From Blastomonas sp. SL216 (lineage in GTDB: Bacteria; Pseudomonadota; Alphaproteobacteria; Sphingomonadales; Sphingomonadaceae), in the NCBI GenBank assembly GCA_026625625.1, contig CP113055.1, forward strand, positions 2,048,501-2,112,500: a DNA stretch of 64,000 nucleotides. Reading direction: 5' to 3'. Position 1 is the stretch's first letter. Each line of letters starts with the position of its first letter. The notes under the pieces are model-generated. The model searched no databases. It worked only from the letters and a program-made list of their open reading frames with translations, and was not told the origin of the DNA. A program made the position numbers and the translations under genes. Positions 36,865-45,796 of the stretch are shown here, one piece after another.

Positions 36865-37184
36865 GCGGCTTTGGAAATGATCTCGAACAGGTCTTTTACC
36901 GCCCCGATGGCATCGCCCTTATACCGATAGGCGACTGTGCTCTGCCCGATCACCGCGCCCGACTTGTCGCTCAAAAGCCAGCGCCATTGGTCGTCAGGGC
37001 CGCGAAACAGCGAAAAGCCCGCGCGCTTTTGAAGTTCCGAAACATCGTTGAACGCCGCCCATTCGGGATCGTTCTCGATCGCGCGCTCGATGTCTTCTTC
37101 GGTCATCGCGTCCAGCCGCGCCCAGTCTGTCAGCGACTCTCTAGGTGCCTCGCCCAAACGCATTCTGGTAATCTTTTCGCTCAT
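36861..37184 (-). CDS. BrnA-like antitoxin with a YegP-like (DUF1508) C-terminus
   Basis: 107 residues. The first half has the BrnA antitoxin pattern SLTDWARLDAMTEEDIERAI (about 18-37) and a following acidic helix. Instead of the usual DNA-binding ribbon-helix-helix, residues about 55-105 look like DUF1508/YegP: FSLFRGPDDQWRWLLSDKSG then VAYRYKGDA. The toxin gene brnT precedes it on the same strand, overlapping by 44 bases if translation starts at this ATG; an ATG 7 codons in would reduce the overlap to 23. The loss of the DNA-binding domain would remove autoregulation, so this could be a diverged or recombined antitoxin. Confidence 0.65.
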   Translation of the reverse strand: MSEKITRMRLGEAPRESLTDWARLDAMTEEDIERAIENDPEWAAFNDVSELQKRAGFSLFRGPDDQWRWLLSDKSGAVIGQSTVAYRYKGDAIGAVKDLFEIISKAA

Positions 37185-37428
37185 ATCGCCTTGCTCGCCT
37201 CAACGAGATGATCCGGGTTACGCCGGCACGCATGGTATATACCACAGCGACGATGCGATCGTCATGGTTTATCGTGCCAATGGCCGTCACACGGCGTTCG
37301 CCATGCCGGGATTCGATAACGTAGTGATCTAGTCGCGGCCTCGCCCAAACCTCGCCTACATCGACAAAATCGATCTGGTGCTTTTCCAGATTGATCAAGC
37401 GCTTGGCTTCGTCCCATTCAAATTCCAT
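37141..37428 (-). CDS. brnT: BrnT-family toxin (ribonuclease)
   Basis: 95 residues from ATG, with GAGG four bases upstream. The BrnT pattern is plain: FEWDEAKRLINLEKHQIDF at the N-terminus, HGERRVTAIG in the middle and TRIISLRRARRYERKDYQNA at the end, with the catalytic Arg/His cluster typical of RelE-fold BrnT RNases. It is upstream of, and overlaps, its antitoxin partner. The promoter must lie within 28 bases of the divergent serine hydrolase start or inside that gene. Confidence 0.85.
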   Translation of the reverse strand: MEFEWDEAKRLINLEKHQIDFVDVGEVWARPRLDHYVIESRHGERRVTAIGTINHDDRIVAVVYTMRAGVTRIISLRRARRYERKDYQNAFGRGT

Positions 37429-37455
37429 AACGCCTCGACCACACTGGAGTTCTTG

Positions 37456-38856
37456 ATGATGCCAAAGCCGTTCCGCCATGCTCGCCGCTTGCAAGCTATC
37501 GCGCGTTTCGCTGTGGCCATAGCGCTGATTAGCACGCCGCTCAGCGCGCAGCCGACAACGCCGACCGAACCCAGTCGCATGGATCTGGCAGAAGCCGCCG
37601 GGTACAAGGCGCAATTCCTGTGTTCGGGGCTGTGGAACGGCAACAAGACGGTGGCCGACATTGAGGCGGACGAGCTGACCGGCATCTACCCGCATATCGC
37701 GCCGATCGTACCGGGCCTGAAGGCCGAGATCGACCACGCCGCGCATCAGGTCAGCGTCGCCTGGACCGAGGATATGCCGCCGCGCGTCGCCCGGCACAAT
37801 CCGGTCACCGGCTGCACCTCGATGCCGATCGGCTGGACCAATGACGGCCGCCGCCTGCCCGCCGAAGCGCTCGAACGCGCCGTGCCGGGCAGCCTCGACA
37901 GCCGCCCCTGGCCGATGGGCGATGCCAACGCCAGCGACCCGCGCATCATGATGATCACGCCGTTCGATCAGCTGATCGAAAGCGCGTTCGACGCGAAGGC
38001 CTTTGGCGGCAAGACCAGCGGCGTCGTGATCGTCCACAAGGGCCGCATCGTGCAGGAACGCTACAAGCAGGGACATGACCTGCACACTGCACAGCGCACC
38101 TGGTCGGTCGCCAAGTCGATGGCGGGGACCTATGTCGGCTTCGTCCGGCAAAAGGGCTTCACCATTCACGACAGGCCTGTGCGCGAATGGAATGTCGAGG
38201 GCGATCCGCGCCGCGCGATCTCGGTCGATCACCTGCTGCGCATGGCCAGCGGCCTCTCCAGCGACACATCGGGCAACCGCACCGATGCCGTTTACATGGG
38301 CGCAGGCGAGGTGCGGCAGTGGACGACATTGTGGCCGATGCTGCATCAGCCGGGCACCAGCTTCCGTTATGCCAATAACGACATCCTGCTGGCAACGCTG
38401 GCGGCACGCGATGCCGCGCCCGATCTGCACCCGCATCAGATGTTCGACGCGCTGGGCATGACGCGCACCTGGGCGGAGACCGACTGGCAGGGCAATTACA
38501 TCCTGTCGAGCCAGGTCTGGACCACGGCGCGCGACATGGCGCGGATGGGGCTGTTGTACCTGGGTGACGGGATGTGGGACGGCAAGCGCATCCTGCCTGC
38601 AGGCTGGCGCGACTATGTGACCAGGCCATCCGGGCCGCAGCCCGAAGGGCCGTTCGGCTACGGCGCAAGCTTCTGGCTGATGAACAGGAGCGAAGGCGTG
38701 CCGGCGGATGCCTTTGCGGCCTTTGGCAATCGCGGCCAGTATCTGGTGGTCATCCCCAGCCGCGACCTGGTGATCGTGCGGCGCGGCTATGACAGCGCTG
38801 GCGAGCAGTTCGACATCGCCAAATTCACCGCCGAGGTGTTGAAGCAGATCCGCTGA
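37456..38856 (+). CDS. exported serine hydrolase, beta-lactamase (class C) family
   Basis: 466 residues from ATG with GGAG 7 bases upstream. A signal peptide ends near PLSAQ. The active-site S-x-x-K is in TWSVAKSMAG and the second motif Y-x-N is RYANND; the third KTG-like motif appears as FGNRGQYLVV. The protein is longer than an AmpC beta-lactamase and belongs to the broad beta-lactamase-related family (esterases, DD-peptidases). The substrate is unknown. The next gene follows 5 bases on. Confidence 0.82.
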   Translation: MMPKPFRHARRLQAIARFAVAIALISTPLSAQPTTPTEPSRMDLAEAAGYKAQFLCSGLWNGNKTVADIEADELTGIYPHIAPIVPGLKAEIDHAAHQVSVAWTEDMPPRVARHNPVTGCTSMPIGWTNDGRRLPAEALERAVPGSLDSRPWPMGDANASDPRIMMITPFDQLIESAFDAKAFGGKTSGVVIVHKGRIVQERYKQGHDLHTAQRTWSVAKSMAGTYVGFVRQKGFTIHDRPVREWNVEGDPRRAISVDHLLRMASGLSSDTSGNRTDAVYMGAGEVRQWTTLWPMLHQPGTSFRYANNDILLATLAARDAAPDLHPHQMFDALGMTRTWAETDWQGNYILSSQVWTTARDMARMGLLYLGDGMWDGKRILPAGWRDYVTRPSGPQPEGPFGYGASFWLMNRSEGVPADAFAAFGNRGQYLVVIPSRDLVIVRRGYDSAGEQFDIAKFTAEVLKQIR

Positions 38857-38861
38857 TACCG

Positions 38862-39755
38862 ATGCGCCGCTTTCAGCATTATGCCTGTTTCGACTGGTCC
38901 GGCCAGGCGGTGGCCCGGCCCAGGGGAGTGGCGCTGGCAACCCTGGCGGCGGACGACGATGCCCAGCCGGTGCTGGTGCGTCCGGACGGCGGCTGGTCGC
39001 GCGGCGCGGCGCTCGAATGGCTGCTCGCGCATGCCGAGGCCGGGACGGACATGCTGATCGGCATGGACCTGTCGCCGACCTTTCCGTTTGTCGATGCAGG
39101 CGGCTATTTCCCCGGCTGGGAGCATAGCCCGGACCATGCGCGCGCGCTCTGGGCGCTTGTCGACCGGCTGTGCGAACCCGACGAGCATCTGTCGGCGAGC
39201 AGCTTCGTACGGCATGCAGAGGCGCGGCGCTATTTCCGCCACGGCAAGGGCGACACCGGCGACCGCTTCGGCTCGCTCGGCACCGGGCGGATGCGCGCGG
39301 TCGAGCATCACCAGCGGCTGACGAAGCAGGCCAATAGCGCAAGCTGTTTCAACCTGGTCGGTGCCGCGCAGGTCGGCAAGTCCAGCCTGACCGGCATGCG
39401 CGTGCTCCACCGCCTGGCCGGGCGCGTGCCGATCTGGCCGTTCGATCCGCTGCCGGACACAGGCCCGGTCATCGTCGAAATCTATACCAGCATCGCAGCC
39501 CGCGCCGCCGGAATCGGTGCCGGGCGCAGCAAGGTGCGCGATGCCGAAGCGCTGCACCGGGCGCTCGGCGTGCTCAACACGCGCGCCCCTGCCCCGCTGC
39601 TGGCGCATGACGACCACAGCACCGATGCGCTGATCACGGCCGCCTGGCTGCGCGATGCCGCGCGCGATCCGGCACTGTGGCACAGCCTTTGGCATCCGCC
39701 CGCGCTCGATGCGGCCATCCGCCACACTGAAGGCTGGACCTTTGGCGTCAAATAG
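38862..39755 (+). CDS. uncharacterised protein, DUF429-like RNase H fold
   Basis: 297 residues. Acidic residues at FDWSG (N-terminus), IGMDLS (about 65-70) and VEIYTS (about 205) are spaced as in the RNase H-like DUF429 family. A Cys/Phe-rich middle and a late HDDHSTDALITAAWL helix complete the domain. It starts 5 bases after the serine hydrolase gene and ends 32 bases before tRNA-Thr. No function is known. Confidence 0.6.
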   Translation: MRRFQHYACFDWSGQAVARPRGVALATLAADDDAQPVLVRPDGGWSRGAALEWLLAHAEAGTDMLIGMDLSPTFPFVDAGGYFPGWEHSPDHARALWALVDRLCEPDEHLSASSFVRHAEARRYFRHGKGDTGDRFGSLGTGRMRAVEHHQRLTKQANSASCFNLVGAAQVGKSSLTGMRVLHRLAGRVPIWPFDPLPDTGPVIVEIYTSIAARAAGIGAGRSKVRDAEALHRALGVLNTRAPAPLLAHDDHSTDALITAAWLRDAARDPALWHSLWHPPALDAAIRHTEGWTFGVK

Positions 39756-39787
39756 CGCATGGCACGCCGCGCAAACGCGCTGGTCAC

Positions 39788-39863
39788 GCCGCTTTAGCTC
39801 AGCTGGTAGAGCAACCGCCTTGTAAGCGGTAGGTCGTTGGTTCGAATCCGACAAGCGGCACCA
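39788..39863 (+). tRNA. tRNA-Thr (anticodon TGT)
   Basis: 76 bases with encoded CCA. The acceptor stem GCCGCTT pairs with AAGCGGC, the D arm has TAGCTCAGC, the anticodon stem is ACCGC/GCGGT around the loop CTTGTAA with TGT as the anticodon, and the T arm has GGTTCGAATCC. All arms are present and the structure is standard. Confidence 0.97.
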
Positions 39864-39921
39864 CAAGCAATGCAATCAGGGGCTGGGGGGCCGCAATCGC
39901 ACGAAAGCTAGCCTGTCGCTG

Positions 39922-40725
39922 ATGGACCTTTTCCCCGCCGAAACCTCTTCCGATGCACCCACCCGTTTTGCGCGCCTGCGCGAAGGGCTGAGGTCGCGCC
40001 TGGGCGAGCGCGCAGGCGGCGTGCTGCTGGCGCTGATCGCCGAACTGCTGTTCGTGCTGGCGCTGCTGTCGCTGTCGATTGCACCGCCCGGCGAGAAACG
40101 CGAGGAATCGCTGATGACCGTATTCGGTGTCACCCCCGAACCGACGGCGGAGAAGACCGAGCAGGACAGCCCCAAGCCCGCCGAAAACGCATCGCAATCG
40201 CCCGAGCCCACCGAGCAGGAGGAAAGCCCGGTCGAGACGCCCAGTCCCGTGGTCGCACCACAGCCATCGCCGATCCCGCCACCGGTTATCGCCATGCCCT
40301 CCCCCCAGGCTGCGCCTGCCGCGCCGCCCGCGCAGCCCAAGGCCAAGGCCGTGATCAAGCCTGGCCGGGTCTATGGCCCCATGGACAAGGGCACGCCGGG
40401 CGACAGCGAGCGGGTCGGCTCGGGCCCCAATGGCGAGCCACTGTTTGCCGCCGCCTGGTATCGCGAACCCTATGACGACGAGCTCAAGGGCTATCTTTCC
40501 ACCGCGCGCGGCCCCGGGTCCGCGCTGATCGCATGCCGCACCGTGCCCGATTACCGGGTCGAGGATTGCTACGAAATCGGCGAATCGCCGCAAGGATCGG
40601 GCATCGGCCGCGCGGTGCTGGCCGCAGCCTGGCAGTTCCGCGTGCGGCCGCCGCGCGTGGGTGGGGTATCCAAGGTCGGTGAATGGGTGCGCATCCGTAT
40701 CGATTACGGCGTGCGCGGCCGCTGA
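39922..40725 (+). CDS. TonB-like energy transducer protein
   Basis: 267 residues: one membrane anchor (about 34-54, GVLLALIAELLFVLALLSLS), a long Pro/Glu/Ser-rich linker (about 60-150) and a folded C-terminus (about 170-267) with VLAAAWQFRVRPPRVGG. The plan is that of TonB/TolA, but no ExbB/ExbD gene is nearby. It could borrow a motor from elsewhere. Two short Cys motifs in the C-terminal domain (CRTVPDYRVEDC) may be linked by a disulfide. Confidence 0.65.
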   Translation: MDLFPAETSSDAPTRFARLREGLRSRLGERAGGVLLALIAELLFVLALLSLSIAPPGEKREESLMTVFGVTPEPTAEKTEQDSPKPAENASQSPEPTEQEESPVETPSPVVAPQPSPIPPPVIAMPSPQAAPAAPPAQPKAKAVIKPGRVYGPMDKGTPGDSERVGSGPNGEPLFAAAWYREPYDDELKGYLSTARGPGSALIACRTVPDYRVEDCYEIGESPQGSGIGRAVLAAAWQFRVRPPRVGGVSKVGEWVRIRIDYGVRGR

Positions 40726-41301
40726 TCAGTCGACCGCAAACACGCCGCACGCCACCCGGTCGCCGCTATCGCCCGAAGGGTCGGTCTTCTGGTCATCGGC
40801 CTTGGCATGCACCACCAGCGCCGCGCCATCGGCGTCGAGCATCTCGGCAAAGCGGGTTTCGCGGATCGTATAGTCCATCTTGCCGCTGCCATCGCTGGCG
40901 ACAACCAGATTGGGCATGTCGCCATGATGCTGGCCCTGCGGATTGCTGAGGCCATGCTTGGCTCCGGAAGGGTTCCAATGCCCGCCCGCGCTTTCGAACT
41001 TCGGCCCTTCGCACTTGCCGGTCATGTGCACGTGAATGCCGTGCTCGCCCGGCGTCATTCCGGCGGCGCTCACCGCGATCAGGATGCCATCCTCGCGCTC
41101 GGTCGCAGTGACCGTGCCTGCGTCCTTGCCATCGGCGGTCTTCAGCATGGCGGTCGCCGTCATCGGGACGGCATCGGCGCGGCTCTCGGCTGCGGGCGCG
41201 GGTGCCGGGGCTGCAGTCTGATCGGTATCGCTGCCGCAACCGGCCAGGGCAAGGCCGCAGGAAAGGCTGGTCATGGCAAGCAGGTATCGGGTCGTGATCA
41301 T
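40726..41301 (-). CDS. sodC: Cu/Zn superoxide dismutase, lipoprotein
   Basis: 191 residues from ATG with lipobox LALAGC at about residue 22; a spacer rich in Ala and Pro follows. Metal-binding residues are clear: GIHVHMTGKC, GGHWNPSGAKHG, the Zn His cluster GQHHGDMPNL and the disulfide Cys in RVACGVF. It dismutates superoxide in the periplasm, anchored to a membrane by lipid. It is a single-gene unit. Confidence 0.95.
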   Translation of the reverse strand: MITTRYLLAMTSLSCGLALAGCGSDTDQTAAPAPAPAAESRADAVPMTATAMLKTADGKDAGTVTATEREDGILIAVSAAGMTPGEHGIHVHMTGKCEGPKFESAGGHWNPSGAKHGLSNPQGQHHGDMPNLVVASDGSGKMDYTIRETRFAEMLDADGAALVVHAKADDQKTDPSGDSGDRVACGVFAVD

Positions 41302-41436
41302 GCAGAAAGCTCCTGTGTTTGCGCACTTACCCGGCAATGCTCATGGCGGTTCCACGGGGCCGCACCGAAAGTCCGTTTGACATTCGCCGCGTCAATCGGT
41401 TGGCTGGCGCCGACAACCAGAACCGCCAGGAGAGCC

Positions 41437-41895
41437 ATGACCACCGCCGATACAGCCCCCCGCCCGTCTGACTCCGGTCCGTCCGATCTCAACCAGTCGC
41501 TGGGCTTTGTGCGCATTGTCGAGCTTGACCCGGCAGGTCGTGCGGCCATCGAATATCGGGCCGGCATGCACATGTGCCACTCGGGCGGCGTCGTACAGGG
41601 CGGGTTCGTCACTGGCTGGATCGACGCCGCGATGGCGCACGCAGCGATGGCGATGACGGGTCCGGACGTGGTGCCGATGTCGCTCGAGCTGAAGGTCAGC
41701 TTCTTCGCACCTGCGCGCCCTGGCCTGCTGACCGCCAGGGCCTGGGTCGAACGACGCGGGCGCAGCACCTGCTTTTTCGAAGGACAGCTGCTCGATGCGA
41801 CGGGCAAGGTGCTGGCCAAGGCCAGCTCCACGCTGATGCTGGCTGACCGGGGCCGGATCGAACAGGCCTCCAGCGCCGCCCTGGCGGGCGGCTAA
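41437..41895 (+). CDS. PaaI-family hotdog thioesterase
   Basis: 152 residues from the ATG with AGGAGAG upstream; a long upstream in-frame extension is a shadow. The signature HSGGVVQGGFVTGWIDAAMA contains the HGG and catalytic Asp motif of acyl-CoA thioesterases of this family. The substrate is not known. It is a single gene, and convergent with the DUF1499 gene. Confidence 0.85.
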   Translation: MTTADTAPRPSDSGPSDLNQSLGFVRIVELDPAGRAAIEYRAGMHMCHSGGVVQGGFVTGWIDAAMAHAAMAMTGPDVVPMSLELKVSFFAPARPGLLTARAWVERRGRSTCFFEGQLLDATGKVLAKASSTLMLADRGRIEQASSAALAGG

Positions 41896-41900
41896 CGCTG

Positions 41901-42692
41901 TCAGCCCTTGGGCGCTGCGGCCTGCAAGTCCTTCAGGAAACCACGGATCCGCTGGGCGTTGACGCCAAGGTCGCTGCGTCCGACGCGCGAGACCGAACGG
42001 ACATCGACCTCGCTGGTCAGTCCGCCGGGGCCGGGCTGTACCCGCACTACGACATCGTCCTTGAACTTGAACAGCGAGACGGTGTCGGTCGCTTCCAGCC
42101 GGCCCTCTTCGGGCTTGGCCAGTGCCACCTCCCAGCCCCGCTCGCGCGCCACTTCCTCGGCCAGCGTCACGGTCTTGTCGACCGGAAGCTTGATGACCAC
42201 GGTTTTCAGATCGGCATAGGCGCCGCGGTGCAGCACCTTCCAGCGCTCCTTGGCGTCCATCCCGGCATATTGCGGCTCACCGCGGCCCGGAATGTCGGCA
42301 AAGTCATCGGGGCGCAGCTTGAGCACCTGGAACTGCGGAGGATTGTCGAGATTGGTGGTGATGTCGTGGATCTGCGGCACGCTGCGGCCGACATTCACCC
42401 AGTAACCGATGAACCCCAGATAGGCGACCGCGCAGATCAGGCCCATGATCGTCAGGTCACGGATGCGCTTGCCCTTCTTGCGATAGAGCAGCAGCACGAT
42501 CAGCGAGAAGACGAGCGCAACCAGCGCCAGGACCACGGCAGCACCGACAAAGCTCAGGCCGTCAAGCTTGCCCCACCAGTCCTGGCCCGCGCCGATCGCG
42601 CCGGTCATCGCCATGACGATGGAGCCTGCGCCCAGCAACAGGCACAGCCGCGCCAGCCAGATCGATCCATGCGGTTTTGCGCTCTCGTCCAT
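41901..42692 (-). CDS. membrane protein with DUF1499 domain
   Basis: 263 residues from the ATG with GGGGGAG upstream. Three hydrophobic stretches lie near the N-terminus (about 12-30, 45-68 and 80-102); the C-terminal part (about 115-263) has the DUF1499 pattern VGRSVPQIHDITTNLDNPP and SVSRVGRSDLGVNAQRI. The family is widespread in proteobacteria, but its function is unclear. Confidence 0.82.
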   Translation of the reverse strand: MDESAKPHGSIWLARLCLLLGAGSIVMAMTGAIGAGQDWWGKLDGLSFVGAAVVLALVALVFSLIVLLLYRKKGKRIRDLTIMGLICAVAYLGFIGYWVNVGRSVPQIHDITTNLDNPPQFQVLKLRPDDFADIPGRGEPQYAGMDAKERWKVLHRGAYADLKTVVIKLPVDKTVTLAEEVARERGWEVALAKPEEGRLEATDTVSLFKFKDDVVVRVQPGPGGLTSEVDVRSVSRVGRSDLGVNAQRIRGFLKDLQAAAPKG

Positions 42693-42852
42693 GAACTCCC
42701 CCTGTTGCGTGCAAGACACACATAGGAAAGCCGTACCGCTTTGGCAAACCCTATGCCGCATCCGCGCACACATGCGAATTGCGCTCGACTCAGCGCCCCC
42801 CCACCCCTAAGGGCGCGGGCATATACACCCCTTCAACTATCCGTCTGGACCG

Positions 42853-43371
42853 ATGACCGAATTCAACATTATCCCGCTGGATCAGGTGGATAGCGCCTGG
42901 GTTGAAGAGCTGCTCGATCTGGTGTTCGGACCGGAACGCAAGAGCCGCACGATCTACAAGGTGCGCGAGGGGCTGGAGCATCTGCCTGCGCTCAGCTTTG
43001 CGGCGGTCGATGCCGATGGCTATCTGGTCGGCTCGATCCAGTGCTGGCCGGTCTCGCTCACCGATCCCGATGGCCTGGCCTATCCGATGATTCTGGTCGG
43101 TCCGGTCAGCGTCGCGCCCGATCATCAGGACCAGGGCATCGGCCGGGCGCTGATGGCGGCGGTGTTCGGCGCGATGGGCGTCGGCGAAAAGCTGCCGCTC
43201 GTGCTGCTGGGCGATCCCGAATATTATGGCGCGCGGTTCGGCTTCTCGGCCGATCGCACCGGGGGATGGTCGTTGCCCGGACCCTATGAGCAGCACCGCC
43301 TGCTGGCGCTGGCGCGACCCGATTCGCTGATGCCCGAGCGCGGCATGCTGGGTCCCTGGCGGCTGAGCTGA
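42853..43371 (+). CDS. GNAT-family N-acetyltransferase
   Basis: 172 residues with the acetyl-CoA-binding motif VAPDHQDQGIGRALMAAVFG (about 90-110) and VLLGDPEYYGARFGF after it, typical of the YhbS-like group. The acyl acceptor is unknown. It precedes the DUF1285 operon by 60 bases. Confidence 0.87.
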   Translation: MTEFNIIPLDQVDSAWVEELLDLVFGPERKSRTIYKVREGLEHLPALSFAAVDADGYLVGSIQCWPVSLTDPDGLAYPMILVGPVSVAPDHQDQGIGRALMAAVFGAMGVGEKLPLVLLGDPEYYGARFGFSADRTGGWSLPGPYEQHRLLALARPDSLMPERGMLGPWRLS

Positions 43372-43431
43372 TGCCGAGGGGGCGGCATCGCCCTTTGCAT
43401 CGCCGGGCCGCCGTGCTTATCTGGCAACCCC

Positions 43432-44013
43432 ATGCCTTATGATCCGCCCCCCGAACTCAAGGACCTTTCGCTCGCCGATATTGCCGGGCTGGTCGCCGCG
43501 CGCAAGCTGCCGCCGGTCGAACAATGGACCCCCGCCCATCAGAGCGACAGCCATATGCGGATCGCCGCCGATGGCCGCTGGTATCACCAGGGCGGGCTGA
43601 TTTCGCGCCCGGCCATGGTGCGGCTGTTTGCCAGCGTGCTGCGCCGCGATGCCGATGGTCGCCATGCCTTGGTCACCCCGTTCGAGCAGCAGTGGATCGA
43701 GGTCGAGGATGCGCCGCTGCTCGCGGTCGAACTGAAGTCCGAGGGCCAGGGCGATCAACGCCGCCTCGCGTTCCGGCTGAACACCGACGAGCTGGTGGTC
43801 GGAGGGCCCGACCGTCCGATCATCATGCGCGGCGATGCCGATGAACCCCGGCCCTATCTGGGCCTGTGGCGCGGGCTGGAGGCGCGGATCGAGCGCGCGG
43901 TCTATTACGACCTTGTCGAACTGGCGCTCGCGGAGACCGATGATCCGGAAGCGGGCCTGCCGATCTGGAGCGACGGTGCCTGTTTCCGGCTCGACCGGAC
44001 CGAGGCCGCATGA
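43432..44013 (+). CDS. DUF1285 domain protein
   Basis: 193 residues beginning MPYDPPPELK. It contains the DUF1285 pattern: LPPVEQWTPAHQSDSHMRI, then WYHQGGLISRPAMVRLFASV and ERAVYYDLVELAL. The DUF1285 proteins of alphaproteobacteria adjoin nudL and cca, but have no assigned function. Its stop overlaps the nudL ATG. Confidence 0.88.
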   Translation: MPYDPPPELKDLSLADIAGLVAARKLPPVEQWTPAHQSDSHMRIAADGRWYHQGGLISRPAMVRLFASVLRRDADGRHALVTPFEQQWIEVEDAPLLAVELKSEGQGDQRRLAFRLNTDELVVGGPDRPIIMRGDADEPRPYLGLWRGLEARIERAVYYDLVELALAETDDPEAGLPIWSDGACFRLDRTEAA

Positions 44014-44600
44014 GCCTGTTCGACCGACTGGCCGACGCACTTGCCGCAAGCCAGGGCATGGAATCGACCGATGAGGCGCATATCCGGCCCGACCGGGGGA
44101 TGCACATTCCCGCAGCCGTGCTGATCGCGATCACCGAACGGCCCCAGCCCGGCGTCATCCTGACCCAGCGGCCCGACTATCTGCGCAGCCATCCCGGCCA
44201 GATCGCCTTTCCCGGGGGCAAGATCGACCCCGAGGACAAGGACGCCATCGCCGCCGCGTTGCGCGAGGCGGATGAGGAGCTTGGGCTGTCCCCCCACCAT
44301 GTCCGCGTGATTGGCCCCGGCGATGTCTATCGCAGCGGCAGCGGCTTTGCGATCACGCCGGTGCTGGGCGTCATCCCGCCCGATCTCAGCTATTCCCCCA
44401 ATCCCGGCGAAGTCGCAGACTGGTTCGAGGTCCCGCTCGATTTCGTGCTCGATCCCGCCAATCACGCGCGCCACTCAACCTTCTGGAAAGGGGCCGAGCG
44501 CCAGTATATCGAGATCATGTGGGGGCAGAGACGCATCTGGGGCGTGACAGCGGGGATCATCGCCAATCTCTCGCGGCGGCTGGAGGGGGTGCTGGCATGA
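44010..44600 (+). CDS. CoA pyrophosphatase, Nudix (NudL/YeaB type)
   Basis: 196 residues. The Nudix box is GGKIDPEDKDAIAAALREAD followed by EELG, and the NudL-specific LTQRPDYLRSHPGQIAFPGG sits just upstream. It cleaves CoA to 3',5'-ADP and 4'-phosphopantetheine. It is the middle gene of the DUF1285-nudL-cca unit, with ATGA overlaps on both sides. Confidence 0.9.
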   Translation: MSLFDRLADALAASQGMESTDEAHIRPDRGMHIPAAVLIAITERPQPGVILTQRPDYLRSHPGQIAFPGGKIDPEDKDAIAAALREADEELGLSPHHVRVIGPGDVYRSGSGFAITPVLGVIPPDLSYSPNPGEVADWFEVPLDFVLDPANHARHSTFWKGAERQYIEIMWGQRRIWGVTAGIIANLSRRLEGVLA

Positions 44601-45796
44601 CGCGGATCGCGGCGGAATGGACCAGGCGCGACGATCTCAACGCCATGCTCGCGGCAATCGACCCCGATGCGGATCAGTGCCGCTTTGTCGGTGGCGCGGT
44701 GCGCGATGCGCTGCTGGGCATCGAGGCGGCCGATATCGATATTGCCACGCGGCTGCTGCCCGATGAAGTGATGGCGAGGCTGGAGGCGGCAGGCATCCGC
44801 GCCGTGCCGACCGGCCTGGCGCATGGCACCGTAACCGCAGTGCTGCCCGGCGGCCCGGTCGAAATCACCACCCTGCGCCGCGACGTCACCACCGATGGCC
44901 GCCATGCCGAGGTCGCCTTTACCGACGACTGGCGGGAAGACGCCGCGCGGCGAGACTTCACCATCAACGCGCTGTTCGCCGATCCGGTAACGCTCGAGGT
45001 GACCGACTATTTCGGCGGCCTGGCCGATCTGGATGCGCGCCTGGTGCGGTTCATCGGCGATGCGGGCGAGCGCATCCTGGAGGACCATCTGCGCATCCTG
45101 CGCTATTTCCGCTTCCACGCGCGCTTTGGCGGGGCTGCCGATCCGCTGGCGCTCGCCGCCTGTACCGGGCATGCCGACCGGCTGAAGGCGCTGTCGCGCG
45201 AACGCATCGCGCGCGAACTGCTGTTGCTGCTGGGCAGTGCCGATCCGCTGGCTGCGGTCGGGTTAATGGCCGATTGCGGGATCTGGCCCGTGATCCTGCC
45301 CGAGATGCAGGATGATGGTGCCCGGCGACTGGCGGCGCTGCTGGACCGCGAAGCGGCGGTCGCCGCCGCGCCGAACCCGCTGCTGCGCCTCGCCGCCTTG
45401 CTGCCCGAGGATGCCCTGATCGCCGATACGGTCGCCGCACGGCTGCGCCTGTCGAAGGCGCAGCGCCTGGCGATGACGCGCTTTGCCGCCCCCTGGCCGG
45501 TCACCGGCAGTGCGCGGCAGGTCGCGGCGCAGGTTCAGCCCGAAGAATTGGTCGCCCCCTGGCTGCTGCTGCGCGCGCCCAGGGCGATGCTGGTCGATGG
45601 CTGGCACAGCCTGAAGGGCTGGCAGGTGCCCGAATTTCCGTTGAGCGGTCGCGATATTCTGGCGCTGGGCATCCATGCCGGGCCCGATGTCGCAAGGGCG
45701 CTTGGCGAGATCAGGCGGCGCTGGGTGGCAGAGGATTTTCCAGACGATGCGCGTATTCGCCAGATCGCCAGCGAGGTCGTCCAGGCCGCTGCCTGA
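44597..45796 (+). CDS. cca: CCA tRNA nucleotidyltransferase
   Basis: 399 residues from the ATG that overlaps the nudL stop. The class II nucleotidyltransferase head is visible: FVGGAVRDALLG, DIDIAT with the two metal-binding Asp, and RRDFTINALFADP; then the neck and body helices with ERILEDHLRILRYFRFHARF. It adds or repairs the 3' CCA of tRNA. The tRNA-Thr in this window encodes its own CCA, so a repair role would be consistent. It ends adjacent to the stop of the EAL protein. Confidence 0.95.
   Translation: MTRIAAEWTRRDDLNAMLAAIDPDADQCRFVGGAVRDALLGIEAADIDIATRLLPDEVMARLEAAGIRAVPTGLAHGTVTAVLPGGPVEITTLRRDVTTDGRHAEVAFTDDWREDAARRDFTINALFADPVTLEVTDYFGGLADLDARLVRFIGDAGERILEDHLRILRYFRFHARFGGAADPLALAACTGHADRLKALSRERIARELLLLLGSADPLAAVGLMADCGIWPVILPEMQDDGARRLAALLDREAAVAAAPNPLLRLAALLPEDALIADTVAARLRLSKAQRLAMTRFAAPWPVTGSARQVAAQVQPEELVAPWLLLRAPRAMLVDGWHSLKGWQVPEFPLSGRDILALGIHAGPDVARALGEIRRRWVAEDFPDDARIRQIASEVVQAAA

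Noticed and set aside
39781-39863. Integrated element at tRNA-Thr
   Set aside because: No integrase, no direct repeat of the tRNA 3' end, and the flanking genes look ordinary.
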